From an uncultured Bacteroidaceae bacterium (lineage in GTDB: Bacteria; Bacteroidota; Bacteroidia; Bacteroidales; Bacteroidaceae), in the NCBI GenBank assembly GCA_905233765.1, contig CAJOCU010000002.1, positions 62,001-126,000 of the forward strand: a DNA stretch of 64,000 nucleotides, in the 5' to 3' direction. Of this stretch, positions 28,658-37,543 are shown one piece after another. Below the pieces are notes generated by a model. The model had not been told where the DNA came from. It searched no databases and saw only the letters and a program-made list of their open reading frames with translations. A program made the position numbers and the translations under genes. How positions within the stretch are numbered: position 1 is the first letter of the stretch; the number at the start of each line of letters is the position of its first letter.

Positions 28658-29598
28658 GGGATGATGGTTGAATCGTTCTGAATTTGTTCGAAGGAAATTC
28701 CCAGCGCATCGCAGATGAGGGCCTGACGTGCGAAGAGACCGTTGCGAGCCTGCTGGAAGTAGTAGGCGTGTGGATCGTCGTCAATGCTATACTCGATCTC
28801 GTTGACACGGGGTAGGGGATGCAGGATTCGCATGTTGTCCTTGGCCTTAGAGAGCATGTCTAGTTTCAGCAGGTAACGGTCCTTGACACGTTCATACTCC
28901 ATGAGGTCTGTGAAGCGCTCGCGTTGCACGCGCGTCATATATAAAATGTCCGCGCCCGCGATGACATCAGCATCGAAATCTTGATGCTCCACGTACTGAA
29001 TATTGTGTTGCTTGCAGTACTCCTTATAGGTGTCTGGCATCGCTAGCTCATCAGGGGCAATGAAATGGAACGTCGGATGGAAGTGGCGCATCGCCATCAG
29101 CAGACTGTGCACTGTGCGGCCATACTTCAGGTCGCCGACGAGGTAGATGTTAAGGTTGTCTAGGGTGCCTTGTGTCTGGTAAATGGTGTAGAGGTCAAGC
29201 ATCGTCTGTGAGGGATGCTGGTTGGCTCCGTCGCCAGCATTGATGATGGGAACGGGAGCTATCTCGCTGGCATAGCGGGCCGCTCCTTCTAGATGATGGC
29301 GCATCACGATGACATCAGCATAATTCGACACCATCATGATGGTATCCTTGAGCGTTTCGCCTTTTGTGCCACTGGTTACCTTCGGGTCAGCAAAACCGAT
29401 AACCCTTGCGCCTAGACGATTTGCGGCTGTTTCAAAACTAAGGCGAGTGCGCGTGCTGGGCTCGAAGAACAGCGTAGCAACAACACGTCCTTGAAGGAGA
29501 AGACGGTTCGGGCTCTTCTCAAATTCCTGCGCCATTCGTATGAGGTATTCAATCTTTTCACGCGAATGATCTGCAATGGTAACGAGACTTCTATTCAT
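28654..29598 (-). CDS. pyrB: Aspartate carbamoyltransferase catalytic subunit
   Basis: Condenses carbamoyl phosphate with aspartate, the committed step of pyrimidine synthesis. 314 residues, normal length. Seen: the carbamoyl-phosphate motif [55 protein letters not shown] and the HPLPRVNEI aspartate loop. It is first in the operon with pyrI and glyA. A likely -7 box (TACATTTG on the minus strand, complement of 29624-29631) lies 26 bases upstream. Confidence 0.98.
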   Translation of the reverse strand: MNRSLVTIADHSREKIEYLIRMAQEFEKSPNRLLLQGRVVATLFFEPSTRTRLSFETAANRLGARVIGFADPKVTSGTKGETLKDTIMMVSNYADVIVMRHHLEGAARYASEIAPVPIINAGDGANQHPSQTMLDLYTIYQTQGTLDNLNIYLVGDLKYGRTVHSLLMAMRHFHPTFHFIAPDELAMPDTYKEYCKQHNIQYVEHQDFDADVIAGADILYMTRVQRERFTDLMEYERVKDRYLLKLDMLSKAKDNMRILHPLPRVNEIEYSIDDDPHAYYFQQARNGLFARQALICDALGISFEQIQNDSTIIP

Positions 29599-29623
29599 AC
29601 GTGGGGTTTACATATTCTTTCGG

Positions 29624-29631
29624 CAAATGTA
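29624..29631 (-). promoter_or_regulatory. Possible -7 box for pyrB-pyrI-glyA
   Basis: Minus-strand TACATTTG fits TAnnTTTG and is well placed for pyrB. I do not see a -33 TTTG at the expected distance. No attenuator-like leader is visible in the short untranslated region. Confidence 0.4.
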
Positions 29632-29737
29632 GTATAAAAGATTGGAATAGACATGCGCGAAAGGGTGAATAGTTATAAAGAACATGTAAAAAAACAACTT
29701 TTCATCATTTCTGCACGTTCATATGAGAGAAATCCAT

Positions 29738-29745
29738 TATATTTG
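29738..29745 (+). promoter_or_regulatory. Likely -7 box for the class A PBP gene
   Basis: TATATTTG followed by CAA is a very good -7 element 26 bases before the ATG at 29771. Because it lies downstream of an in-frame ATG at 29723, it argues that the gene starts at 29771. The -33 element is poor. Confidence 0.55.
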
Positions 29746-29770
29746 CAACCCATTTCCACCATATGGAGAT

Positions 29771-32113
29771 ATGCGAAAGAAGTTCTTTATCACAATTTGG
29801 ACCATTTTCTTTGCGGTCATCCTTTTTGTGGTGATTGCCTTTTGGGCGATTGCCAAAGGGTATATAGGCTATATGCCGGACTTAAATCAGTTAGAGAACC
29901 CTGTGAACAAGTTCGCTTCACAGGTCCTCACTGCTGATGGTAAACTATTGGGCACATGGAGTTACCAGCGTGCTAATCGTATCTTTGTTGACTATAACGA
30001 TATTGCCCCATCAACAGTTCAGGCATTGGTCGCAACAGAGGACGTCCGCTTCTACGAACATTCCGGCATTGATTTCAAAGCCCTGTTGCGCGCCATCGTT
30101 AAACGTGGACTGCTGCGACAGAAAAATGCTGGTGGTGGCAGCACCATCACACAGCAGCTAGCCAAGCAGTTGTATTCCGAGACAGCTCACTCAACGGGAG
30201 AACGAATGCTGCAGAAGCCTATTGAATGGGTGATAGCAGTGCAGCTGGAACGATTTTACACGAAGGATGAAATTGTTTCGATGTACCTCAACTACTTCGA
30301 CTTCCTGCACAATGCAGTAGGCTTGAAGACGGCAGCAAAGACCTATTTTGGTAAAGAGCCTAAGGACCTGACCATCAACGAGAGCGCCCTGCTCATAGGG
30401 CTCTGTAAGAATCCCTCCTATTTCAATCCCGTACGTTTCCCTGAGCGGGCATTGAATCGACGCAATGTGGTCCTTGCTCAGATGGTGAAAGCTGGCTACC
30501 TCACCCAAGTGGAGATGGATACTTTGTCAGTCGAAGGCCTCAATCTCAACTTCCACCGTGTTGATCATAAGGAAGGCGAGGGGACTTATGTCCGCGAATA
30601 CCTTCGCACGATTCTCATGGCCAATAAGCCCGATCGCAGCAAGTATGCATCGTGGCAGTATCAGAAGTTCTACGAAGACAGCCTTTCATGGGAGGACAAT
30701 CCGCTATATGGCTGGTGCAATAAGAACCACAAAAAGGATGGTAGCAACTACAACATTTACACCGACGGACTGAAGATTTACACCACCATCGATAGCCGCA
30801 TGCAACGCTATGCTGAAGAGGCTATGTTCAACCACGTTGCTAAGAACCTGCAACCACTCTTTGATGCCGAGCGTAAGGGCAAAGCGAATGCGCCCTATGC
30901 CGCAAGCATCCCGATGGACAAGGTAAAGCAGAACCTGCAACGTGCCGTGCATCAGAGCGAACGCTACATGATGATGCATCAAGCCGGAGCTTCTGATCAA
31001 GAAATTGAGAAGGCGTTCAATACGCCAGTGGAGATGACCGTCTATAGTTCCGATGGTGATGTTGACACCACAATGACCCCGATGGATAGCATCAAGTACT
31101 ATAAGAGTTTCCTTCGCTCGGGGTTTGTGTGTATGGACACGCGCAACGGGCAAGTGAAAGCCTACGTGGGCGGACTTGACTATCGCCACTTCCAGTATGA
31201 TATGGCTGGCATGGGTCGCCGTCAGGTGGGTTCAACCATCAAGCCCTATCTCTATGCCCTTGCGATGGAAAATGGCTGGACGCCCTGCGATGTAGCTCCT
31301 AATGTACAGCAAACCTATCAGGTTGGTAACCAGACGTGGACACCTCGCAATGGCAGCCGAGCGCGCTATGGTGAGATGGTAACACTCAAGTGGGGTCTGG
31401 CGACATCCAACAACTGGATATCTGCCTATCTGATGAGCCAGCTCAATCCGCGGGCTTTCGTGCGTCTGTTGCACGAGTTCGGCATCTTGAATCAGGACAT
31501 ACATCCCTCGATGTCGTTGTGCTTAGGTCCGTGCGACATCTCTGTCATAGAGATGGTCTCGGCCTACACCGCCTTTGCCAATCGCGGCATCCGCACGGCA
31601 CCACTCTTCGTAACCCGTATCGAAGACAGCGATGGAAATATCGTTGGAGAATTCGTACCTCGAATGAACGAGGTCATCAACGAGGAGAGTGCTGCTAAAA
31701 TGATTGTGCTCATGCGTGGCGTCATGGATGGTGGTACTGGTTCTCGTATGCGTTTCCGCTACAATGTGACAGCTCCTATGGGAGGCAAGACCGGAACGAC
31801 CAATGACAACTCTGATGGTTGGTTCGTGGGCTACACGCCTTCTCTTGCCTTTGGCGCATGGGTTGGCGGTGACGAGCGCGATGTGCACTTCAACAGCATG
31901 GCCTATGGCCAAGGCGCATCTGCAGCTCTTCCCATCTGCGCAGCATTCATAAAGAATGTACTAACAGACAGCTCTCTAGGATACTCTGATAAGGAGCAGT
32001 TCGACATGCCCGATGGCTTTGACCCATGCGGCACAACATTGGAAATAGGTGAAGAAGTTGATGGAGGCATTGGGCTTGACAACTTGGAGACCGATGCACC
32101 CCTGGTACCATAA
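29771..32113 (+). CDS. mrcA: Class A penicillin-binding protein (PBP1a type)
   Basis: Bifunctional peptidoglycan synthase of 780 residues: polymerises lipid II and cross-links peptides at the outer face of the inner membrane. Seen: one N-terminal transmembrane helix (about 5-30), a GT51 transglycosylase domain with EDVRFYEHSG (catalytic E90) and GGGSTITQQLAKQLY, and a transpeptidase domain with GSTIKP (S488, K491), SNN and GGKTGTTNDNSDGWFVGYTP. The start at 29771 is preferred: it has GGAGAT just upstream and a good -7 box between it and the earlier ATG at 29723. Convergent with folK, 7-base gap. Confidence 0.95.
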   Translation: MRKKFFITIWTIFFAVILFVVIAFWAIAKGYIGYMPDLNQLENPVNKFASQVLTADGKLLGTWSYQRANRIFVDYNDIAPSTVQALVATEDVRFYEHSGIDFKALLRAIVKRGLLRQKNAGGGSTITQQLAKQLYSETAHSTGERMLQKPIEWVIAVQLERFYTKDEIVSMYLNYFDFLHNAVGLKTAAKTYFGKEPKDLTINESALLIGLCKNPSYFNPVRFPERALNRRNVVLAQMVKAGYLTQVEMDTLSVEGLNLNFHRVDHKEGEGTYVREYLRTILMANKPDRSKYASWQYQKFYEDSLSWEDNPLYGWCNKNHKKDGSNYNIYTDGLKIYTTIDSRMQRYAEEAMFNHVAKNLQPLFDAERKGKANAPYAASIPMDKVKQNLQRAVHQSERYMMMHQAGASDQEIEKAFNTPVEMTVYSSDGDVDTTMTPMDSIKYYKSFLRSGFVCMDTRNGQVKAYVGGLDYRHFQYDMAGMGRRQVGSTIKPYLYALAMENGWTPCDVAPNVQQTYQVGNQTWTPRNGSRARYGEMVTLKWGLATSNNWISAYLMSQLNPRAFVRLLHEFGILNQDIHPSMSLCLGPCDISVIEMVSAYTAFANRGIRTAPLFVTRIEDSDGNIVGEFVPRMNEVINEESAAKMIVLMRGVMDGGTGSRMRFRYNVTAPMGGKTGTTNDNSDGWFVGYTPSLAFGAWVGGDERDVHFNSMAYGQGASAALPICAAFIKNVLTDSSLGYSDKEQFDMPDGFDPCGTTLEIGEEVDGGIGLDNLETDAPLVP

Positions 32114-32120
32114 GGGAATG

Positions 32121-32504
32121 CTAGCAGCCCAATTCTGCCAACGCTGCCTGCACGTAGTCACGTTGCCAGTCTTCGGGCTTCAACACTTGGCCGTCCATAC
32201 ATAACAAGTCGAGGTCAATCTTCACGATACCCTCCTGAACATCTTCGGGCTTTCGGCCCAATTCGCGCTCAAGTCCTTTAAGTAATGAGCGTACGAGGGT
32301 AGGGGGTACAGATGTCTCAATGACTGCCAGTTGATTGGTAAACATCCGCTTAGAGGACATGCCTACAGGAGCCGTCTTAACCAGTTCGCTGAAACGCTGC
32401 TCACCACGAAAGGCGATACCCAACTTGCGACGGGCAGATTGCAGCAGCAAAGAACCGTATTCGGCATTCGTGCCTAACCCTATATATATAACATGCTTGC
32501 TCAT
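32121..32504 (-). CDS. folK: 2-amino-4-hydroxy-6-hydroxymethyldihydropteridine pyrophosphokinase, short form
   Basis: Pyrophosphorylates 6-hydroxymethyl-dihydropterin in folate synthesis. The 127-residue protein keeps the HPPK opening YIGLGTNAEYGSLLLQSARRKLG, FTNQLAVIETS and the magnesium aspartates in VKIDLDLLCMDG. It is clearly shorter than the usual roughly 160 residues: the arginine-rich loop that normally precedes the DID/DLD motif is reduced (KPEDVQEGIVKIDLD), and the C-terminal part is short. It may be a lineage-specific small form or a weaker enzyme. Convergent with the PBP gene and divergent from kdsB. Confidence 0.82.
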   Translation of the reverse strand: MSKHVIYIGLGTNAEYGSLLLQSARRKLGIAFRGEQRFSELVKTAPVGMSSKRMFTNQLAVIETSVPPTLVRSLLKGLERELGRKPEDVQEGIVKIDLDLLCMDGQVLKPEDWQRDYVQAALAELGC

Positions 32505-32560
32505 TTTGCTTGCGAAGGTACAACATTTTCATCAACAGACCAAAAAAATTAATAAAAAAT

Positions 32561-33334
32561 ATGAAAAAAAAATCGTTTGTGGGCATAATCCCTGCCAGAT
32601 ACGCCTCAACACGCTTCCCTGCGAAGCCGTTGGCGCGTCTTGGAGGTCTCACTGTCATCGAAAGAGTCTATCGTCAAGTGGAGGGTCAAATGGATGATGC
32701 CATTGTGGCCACTGACGATGTTCGAATCTATGATACAGTGGTTGCTTTTGGAGGCAAGGCGATTATGACAGGTACGCACCATAAAAGTGGCACGGATCGC
32801 GTACGTGAAGCCTATGAAAAATGTGACGGTGAATTCGATGTCATCGTGAACATTCAGGGCGACGAGCCTTTCATCCAGCCAGAGCAGCTGCAAGCAATCA
32901 AAGCGTGCTTCGATGCGCCCGAGACGCAGATAGCGACGCTCGTAAAACCTTTCACGCCTGCCGACAGCCTCGCGGCACTGCAGAACCCTAACAGTCCCAA
33001 GGTCGTGGTGGATGACCAGATGCGCGCACTCTACTTCAGCCGCAGTGTGATTCCTTACTTGCGTGGCGTAGAACCTGAGAATTGGCTGTCCCAGCACACC
33101 TTCTACAAACACATCGGCCTCTATGCCTATCTGCCTGAAGTGCTGAAGCAAATCACTTCGTTGCCACAGTCACCGCTGGAGAAGGCCGAGAGCCTGGAAC
33201 AACTGCGCTGGCTACAGGCAGGCTACCGCATCCAAGTCGGCATCTCCAACATCGAGACTATCGGTATTGACACCCCCGAAGATTTACAACGAGCAGAAGA
33301 ATTCTTGAAGACAACCAATTATGCCAACAAATAG
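32561..33334 (+). CDS. kdsB: 3-deoxy-manno-octulosonate cytidylyltransferase
   Basis: Activates Kdo as CMP-Kdo for the inner core of lipopolysaccharide; cytoplasmic. 257 residues from the ATG at 32561 (MKKKSFVGIIPARYASTRFPAKPL); an upstream in-frame ATG at 32510 would add an unrelated basic stretch. Seen: the nucleotide-binding IIPARYASTRFPAKPL, ATDDVRIYDTV, THHKSGTDRVREAYEK, VNIQGDEPFIQPEQL and the C-terminal ETIGIDTPEDLQRAEEFL. Its end overlaps the start of dnaB by 14 bases in another frame. Confidence 0.97.
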   Translation: MKKKSFVGIIPARYASTRFPAKPLARLGGLTVIERVYRQVEGQMDDAIVATDDVRIYDTVVAFGGKAIMTGTHHKSGTDRVREAYEKCDGEFDVIVNIQGDEPFIQPEQLQAIKACFDAPETQIATLVKPFTPADSLAALQNPNSPKVVVDDQMRALYFSRSVIPYLRGVEPENWLSQHTFYKHIGLYAYLPEVLKQITSLPQSPLEKAESLEQLRWLQAGYRIQVGISNIETIGIDTPEDLQRAEEFLKTTNYANK

Positions 33335-34886
33335 AAAGCCCAATAACAGAACGCGTCAGGTGGCCATTCCCACTGAAGACGCTTTTGGCCGTCAGCAGCC
33401 GCAGAACCTTGAGATGGAGCGTGCTGTCATCGGTGCCTTAATGATTGAACAGGACGCCTACTCACAGGTAAGCGAACTGCTGCGCCCCGAGAGCTTCTAC
33501 GACCATCGACATCAGATAATCTTTGATGCCGTGCGCTCGCTCAGTGCCCAGCAGCGACCTGTAGATATCCTGACCGTTCAGGACTACCTGGAGTCGCAGA
33601 ATACGTTGGAGGATGCCGGCGGCGTTGCGTACCTGCTGCAGCTTTCGGCCAACGTCACCTCGTCGGCACACATTGAGTACCACGCTCGTATCATCGCCCA
33701 GAAGTTCCTGGCACGCGAGCTGATTACCTTTGCCAGCCAAGTGTCGCAGCAGGCCTTTGACACCACCATCGATGTTGATGACCTGATGAATGAAGCAGAA
33801 GGCAAGCTCTTTGCCATCTCGCAGCAGAATCTAAAAAAGGATTATACGCAGATTAACCCTGTCATTCATGAAGCCTATTTGATGCTGCAAAAGGCTGCCG
33901 CGCGGCAGGATGGTCTGTCGGGTCTCTCGAGTGGCTTCAACAAAATCGACAAGATCACCAGCGGCTGGCAGAACAGTGATCTCATCATCATCGCTGCCCG
34001 CCCGGCTATGGGTAAGACGGCTTTCGTGCTGTCGATGGCCAAGAAGATCGCCGTGGATGCGAAGGTACCATGTGCCATGTTCTCGTTGGAAATGAGTAAT
34101 GTTCAGCTGGTGAACCGTTTGATTGTTAACGTCTGCGAGCTGCCTGGCGAAAAGATCAAGAGCGGACAGCTGTTGCCCTACGAGTGGGGGCAACTGGACA
34201 ACCGCATCCGACAGCTTTATGACGCGCCTTTCTACATCGATGACACCCCTTCGCTCTCCGTCTTCGAACTGCGTACAAAGGCACGCAGGCTTGTTCGCGA
34301 ACACGGTGTGAAGATCATCCTCATCGACTATTTGCAGCTGATGAATGCATCGGGCATGAGCTTTGGTTCGCGCCAAGAAGAGGTGTCCAACATCAGCCGC
34401 TCGCTGAAGGGCCTGGCCAAGGAGTTGAACATCCCTATCATCGCCTTGTCACAGCTCAACCGTAGTGTGGAGAAACGTGAAGGCGAAGAGGGCAAGCGCC
34501 CACAACTCAGCGACCTGCGCGAATCAGGTGCCATCGAGCAGGACGCCGACATGGTCTGCTTCATCCATCGTCCGGAGTACTATAAGATCTTTCAGGATGA
34601 AAAAGGTCGCAACCTGCGTGGAATGGCTGAGTTCATCATTGCCAAGCATCGTAATGGCGCTGTCGATACAGTGCTCTTACGTTTCCGCAACGAGTACGCC
34701 CGCTTCCAGGACCCCGACGAGGATGTCTATATCCCGGCACCTGGCGAGAGCTTCTCCTACGATTCGTCAATCAATGCCGATGCCCCTGATGCATCTACTG
34801 CGCCAACACCCGAAGCGCCGCCCGTCGTAAACGATGCCGACACGCCCTTCGGAGCGCCTCCGCCATCCAATGATATGCCTTTCTAA
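33321..34886 (+). CDS. dnaB: Replicative DNA helicase
   Basis: Hexameric 5'-3' helicase at the replication fork, 521 residues. Seen: N-terminal primase-binding domain (about 25-125, QPQNLEMERAVIGALMIEQDAY), a linker, and the RecA-like core with Walker A ARPAMGKTAF, the Walker B region VKIILIDYLQLM, and the DnaB-specific SQLNRSVEKR and LSDLRESGAIEQDADMVCFI. The C-terminal about 50 residues are Ala/Pro/Asp-rich and probably disordered. No intein interrupts the P-loop. Overlap of 14 bases with kdsB suggests one transcript. Confidence 0.98.
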   Translation: MPTNRKPNNRTRQVAIPTEDAFGRQQPQNLEMERAVIGALMIEQDAYSQVSELLRPESFYDHRHQIIFDAVRSLSAQQRPVDILTVQDYLESQNTLEDAGGVAYLLQLSANVTSSAHIEYHARIIAQKFLARELITFASQVSQQAFDTTIDVDDLMNEAEGKLFAISQQNLKKDYTQINPVIHEAYLMLQKAAARQDGLSGLSSGFNKIDKITSGWQNSDLIIIAARPAMGKTAFVLSMAKKIAVDAKVPCAMFSLEMSNVQLVNRLIVNVCELPGEKIKSGQLLPYEWGQLDNRIRQLYDAPFYIDDTPSLSVFELRTKARRLVREHGVKIILIDYLQLMNASGMSFGSRQEEVSNISRSLKGLAKELNIPIIALSQLNRSVEKREGEEGKRPQLSDLRESGAIEQDADMVCFIHRPEYYKIFQDEKGRNLRGMAEFIIAKHRNGAVDTVLLRFRNEYARFQDPDEDVYIPAPGESFSYDSSINADAPDASTAPTPEAPPVVNDADTPFGAPPPSNDMPF

Positions 34887-34889
34887 ATG

Positions 34890-34908
34890 CCAGGAATTAA
34901 ATTCCTGG
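34890..34908. repeat. Near-perfect palindrome after dnaB
   Basis: CCAGGAATT and AATTCCTGG are separated by one A, 4 bases after the dnaB stop. A GGGGAAAAAC stretch follows rather than a T-run, so it is a poor intrinsic terminator; it may be a protein site or an RNA 3'-end stabiliser. Confidence 0.6.
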
Positions 34909-34940
34909 GGAAAAACGACGCTCGATTCAAAGTTTTTTTG

Positions 34941-34948
34941 TATTTTTG
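34941..34948 (+). promoter_or_regulatory. Possible -7 box for pheT
   Basis: TATTTTTG followed by CGCCCGC matches TAnnTTTG, about 43 bases before the pheT start. The -33 element is not obvious. The leader that would follow contains the AAACG heptamers at 34973-34986. Confidence 0.5.
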
Positions 34949-34972
34949 CGCCCGCAAATTAAAAGCTCAACA

Positions 34973-34986
34973 TTAAACGATAAACG
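34973..34986 (+). repeat. Two AAACG heptamers before pheT
   Basis: TTAAACG and ATAAACG in 7-base phase, preceded by a weaker CTCAACA unit and ending 4 bases before the pheT ATG. Same class as the repeats before susD2, yebC and ettA. Confidence 0.7.
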
Positions 34987-34990
34987 ATAG

Positions 34991-37498
34991 ATGAATATAT
35001 CCTACAAATGGCTTCGTGAGTATGTCGACACCGACCTGTCGGCTCAGGAAGTGGCAGCGGCACTTACTTCGGGCGGTCTCGAGGTTGATGGCGTTGAAGA
35101 AGTACAGACCATCAAGGGCGGCCTCCAGGGACTTGTAGTCGCTGAGGTCCTCACCTGCGAACCCCATCCCAATAGCGATCACATGCATGTCTGCACTGTG
35201 AACATCGGTACCCCCGAGATCCAGCAGATTGTCTGCGGTGCGCCCAACGTGGCTGCCGGCCAGAAGGTCATCGTGGCCACCCTCGGCACCAAGCTCTACG
35301 ACGGCGACCAGGAGTTCGTCATCAAGAAGAGCAAGCTGCGCGGCATCGAGAGCAACGGCATGATCTGCGCTGAGGATGAGATCGGCATCGGCACCAGCCA
35401 CGATGGCATCATCGTGCTGCCCGCCGATGCTGTTGTGGGCACGCCCGCTGCTGAATACTACGGCCTCGAGAGCGACTGGCTCATCGAGGTGGATATCACT
35501 GCCAACCGCGCCGACGCCTGCTCGCACTACGGTGTGGCTCGCGACCTCTACGCCTGGCTCGTGCAGAACGGCTACAAGACAGCCCTCCACCGTCCCAGCG
35601 TCGAGGACTTCAAGGTCGATAACCACTCCCTCGAGATTCCCATCCGCGTGGAGAACGCCGAGGCTTGTCCGCGCTACGCTGCCGTTACCGTCACGGATTG
35701 CGAAGTCAAGGAGAGCCCGCAGTGGCTGAAGGACCACCTCACCACCATCGGACTGCGTCCTATCAACAACATCGTCGATATCACCAACTACATCATGATG
35801 GCTTTCGGTCAGCCCCTGCACTGCTTCGATGCAGACATGATCACAGGCGGCGAAGTCATCGTGAAGACAATGCCCGAGGGCACACCCTTCCAGACGCTTG
35901 ACGGCGTGGGTCGCAAGCTCAGCGACCACGACCTGATGATCTGCAATGCCCAGGAGCCCATGTGCATCGGTGGCGTCTATGGCGGCAAAGGCAGCGGCAC
36001 CTATGAGACCACGAAGAACGTGCTCCTCGAGAGCGCCTACTTCAATCCCACATGGATTCGCAAGAGCGCCCGTCGCCACAGCTTGCAGACTGACGCCAGC
36101 TTCCGCTTCGAGCGCGGCATCGACCCCAACGGTCAGATCTATGCCCTGAAGCTGGCGGCCAAGATGTGCCAGGAGCTTGCAGGCGGCAAGGTCAGCATGG
36201 AGATTGTGGATGTCTATCCGCAGCCCATGAGCGACTTCCCCGTCGATCTCAAGTACGACTACGTGGATAACCTCATCGGCAAGCACATCCCCGCCGAGAC
36301 CGTCAAGAGCATCGTCACCTCGCTGGAGATGAAGATCCAGAAGGAGACCGCCGAGGGCCTGCAGCTCCTCGTGCCTGCCTACCGCGTCGATGTGCAGCGT
36401 CCCTGCGACGTTGTTGAGGACATCCTCCGCATCTACGGATATAATAATGTGGAGATCCCGCTCTCGCTGAATTCCACCATCGCCATCAAGGGTGACGTGG
36501 ATAAGAGTTTCAAGCTGCAGAATATTGTCTCTGAGCAGCTTGTGGGTGCTGGCTTCAACGAAATCTTGAACAACTCGCTCACGAAGGCAGCCTACTACGA
36601 CGATGAGCCCTCCTACAAGGCCGAGAACTGTGTGCGCCTGCTGAATCCGCTCTCACAGGATCTCGCCGTGCTGCGCCAGACGCTCCTCTTCGGAGGCTTG
36701 GAGAGCATCAGCCGCAATGTCAACCGTCGCCGCGGCGACCTGCAGTTCTTCGAGTTCGGCAATTGCTACTACTTCCATGCTGAGCAGAAGTGTGCCGACA
36801 TCATTCCGGGCGTCAGCTCCAGCCGCGACCCCGAGGTCATCAAGCATGTGCTTGATGCCTACAGCGAGGACTACCACCTCGGCCTCTGGATGACTGGCCA
36901 GCGCGTCAGCGGCTCGTGGGCACACCCCGACGAGGACCAGACATTCTACGCCCTCAAAGCCAACGTCCTCAACATCTTCTCGCGCTTGGGCGTGCCCTTC
37001 GGTGCCCTCGTGTTCAAAGAAGGCTCGAACAGCATTTTCTCCAAGAGCATCCTCATCGAGAATCGTGGCGGCAAGGTGATCGCCCAGCTCGGCATCGTCG
37101 CCAAGCGTCTGCAGGCAGCCTTCGACATCCCCACCGAGGTCTATTTCGCTGACATCGCCTGGCAGCAAGTCATGCGTCTCATCCGCAAGGAGAAGGTCAG
37201 CTACACCGAACTGCCCAAGTTCCCCGCTGTCAGCCGCGACCTCGCCCTGCTCGTGGATAAGAGCGTGGAGTTCGCACAGATCGAGGCCATCGCCTACCAG
37301 AGCGAGCGTAAGCTCCTGCGTGACGTCCGCCTCTTCGATGTCTATGAAGGCAAGAACCTGCCCGCCGGCAAGAAGTCATATGCCGTCAACTTCATCCTGC
37401 AGGACGAGACCAAGACCCTCAACGACAAGGCCATTGACGCCATCATGCAGAAACTGATCAATAACATCAAGAATCAGCTCGGCGCCGAACTTCGTTAA
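34991..37498 (+). CDS. pheT: Phenylalanine--tRNA ligase beta subunit
   Basis: Beta chain of the alpha2beta2 PheRS, with editing and tRNA-binding roles; 835 residues, close to the usual 800-820. Seen in order: the N-terminal MNISYKWLREYVDTDL, an EMAP-type tRNA-binding domain (about 40-150), the B3/B4 editing domain, the B5 domain (VVEDILRIYGYNNVEIP), a catalytic-like core, and the C-terminal FDX-ACB domain (KFPAVSRDLALLVDK ... DETKTLNDKAIDAIM). pheS is not in the window. Codons are strongly C- and G-ending, as in yebC, consistent with high expression. Confidence 0.98.
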   Translation: MNISYKWLREYVDTDLSAQEVAAALTSGGLEVDGVEEVQTIKGGLQGLVVAEVLTCEPHPNSDHMHVCTVNIGTPEIQQIVCGAPNVAAGQKVIVATLGTKLYDGDQEFVIKKSKLRGIESNGMICAEDEIGIGTSHDGIIVLPADAVVGTPAAEYYGLESDWLIEVDITANRADACSHYGVARDLYAWLVQNGYKTALHRPSVEDFKVDNHSLEIPIRVENAEACPRYAAVTVTDCEVKESPQWLKDHLTTIGLRPINNIVDITNYIMMAFGQPLHCFDADMITGGEVIVKTMPEGTPFQTLDGVGRKLSDHDLMICNAQEPMCIGGVYGGKGSGTYETTKNVLLESAYFNPTWIRKSARRHSLQTDASFRFERGIDPNGQIYALKLAAKMCQELAGGKVSMEIVDVYPQPMSDFPVDLKYDYVDNLIGKHIPAETVKSIVTSLEMKIQKETAEGLQLLVPAYRVDVQRPCDVVEDILRIYGYNNVEIPLSLNSTIAIKGDVDKSFKLQNIVSEQLVGAGFNEILNNSLTKAAYYDDEPSYKAENCVRLLNPLSQDLAVLRQTLLFGGLESISRNVNRRRGDLQFFEFGNCYYFHAEQKCADIIPGVSSSRDPEVIKHVLDAYSEDYHLGLWMTGQRVSGSWAHPDEDQTFYALKANVLNIFSRLGVPFGALVFKEGSNSIFSKSILIENRGGKVIAQLGIVAKRLQAAFDIPTEVYFADIAWQQVMRLIRKEKVSYTELPKFPAVSRDLALLVDKSVEFAQIEAIAYQSERKLLRDVRLFDVYEGKNLPAGKKSYAVNFILQDETKTLNDKAIDAIMQKLINNIKNQLGAELR

Positions 37499-37507
37499 TC
37501 AATCCTC

Positions 37508-37535
37508 ATTAAACTTTAAACATTAAACTATAAAC
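37508..37535 (+). repeat. Four AAAC heptamers before yebC
   Basis: ATTAAAC, TTTAAAC, ATTAAAC, TATAAAC in exact 7-base phase, ending 8 bases before the ATG. No Shine-Dalgarno sequence is seen; the repeat occupies its place. Confidence 0.88.
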
Positions 37536-37543
37536 TCCAAAAT

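Noticed and set aside
34973-36286. 437-codon open frame on the minus strand opposite pheT
   Set aside because: pheT is complete and well recognised on the plus strand; the reverse frame is a Val/Ala/Asp/His-rich mirror of GC-rich codons without domain.
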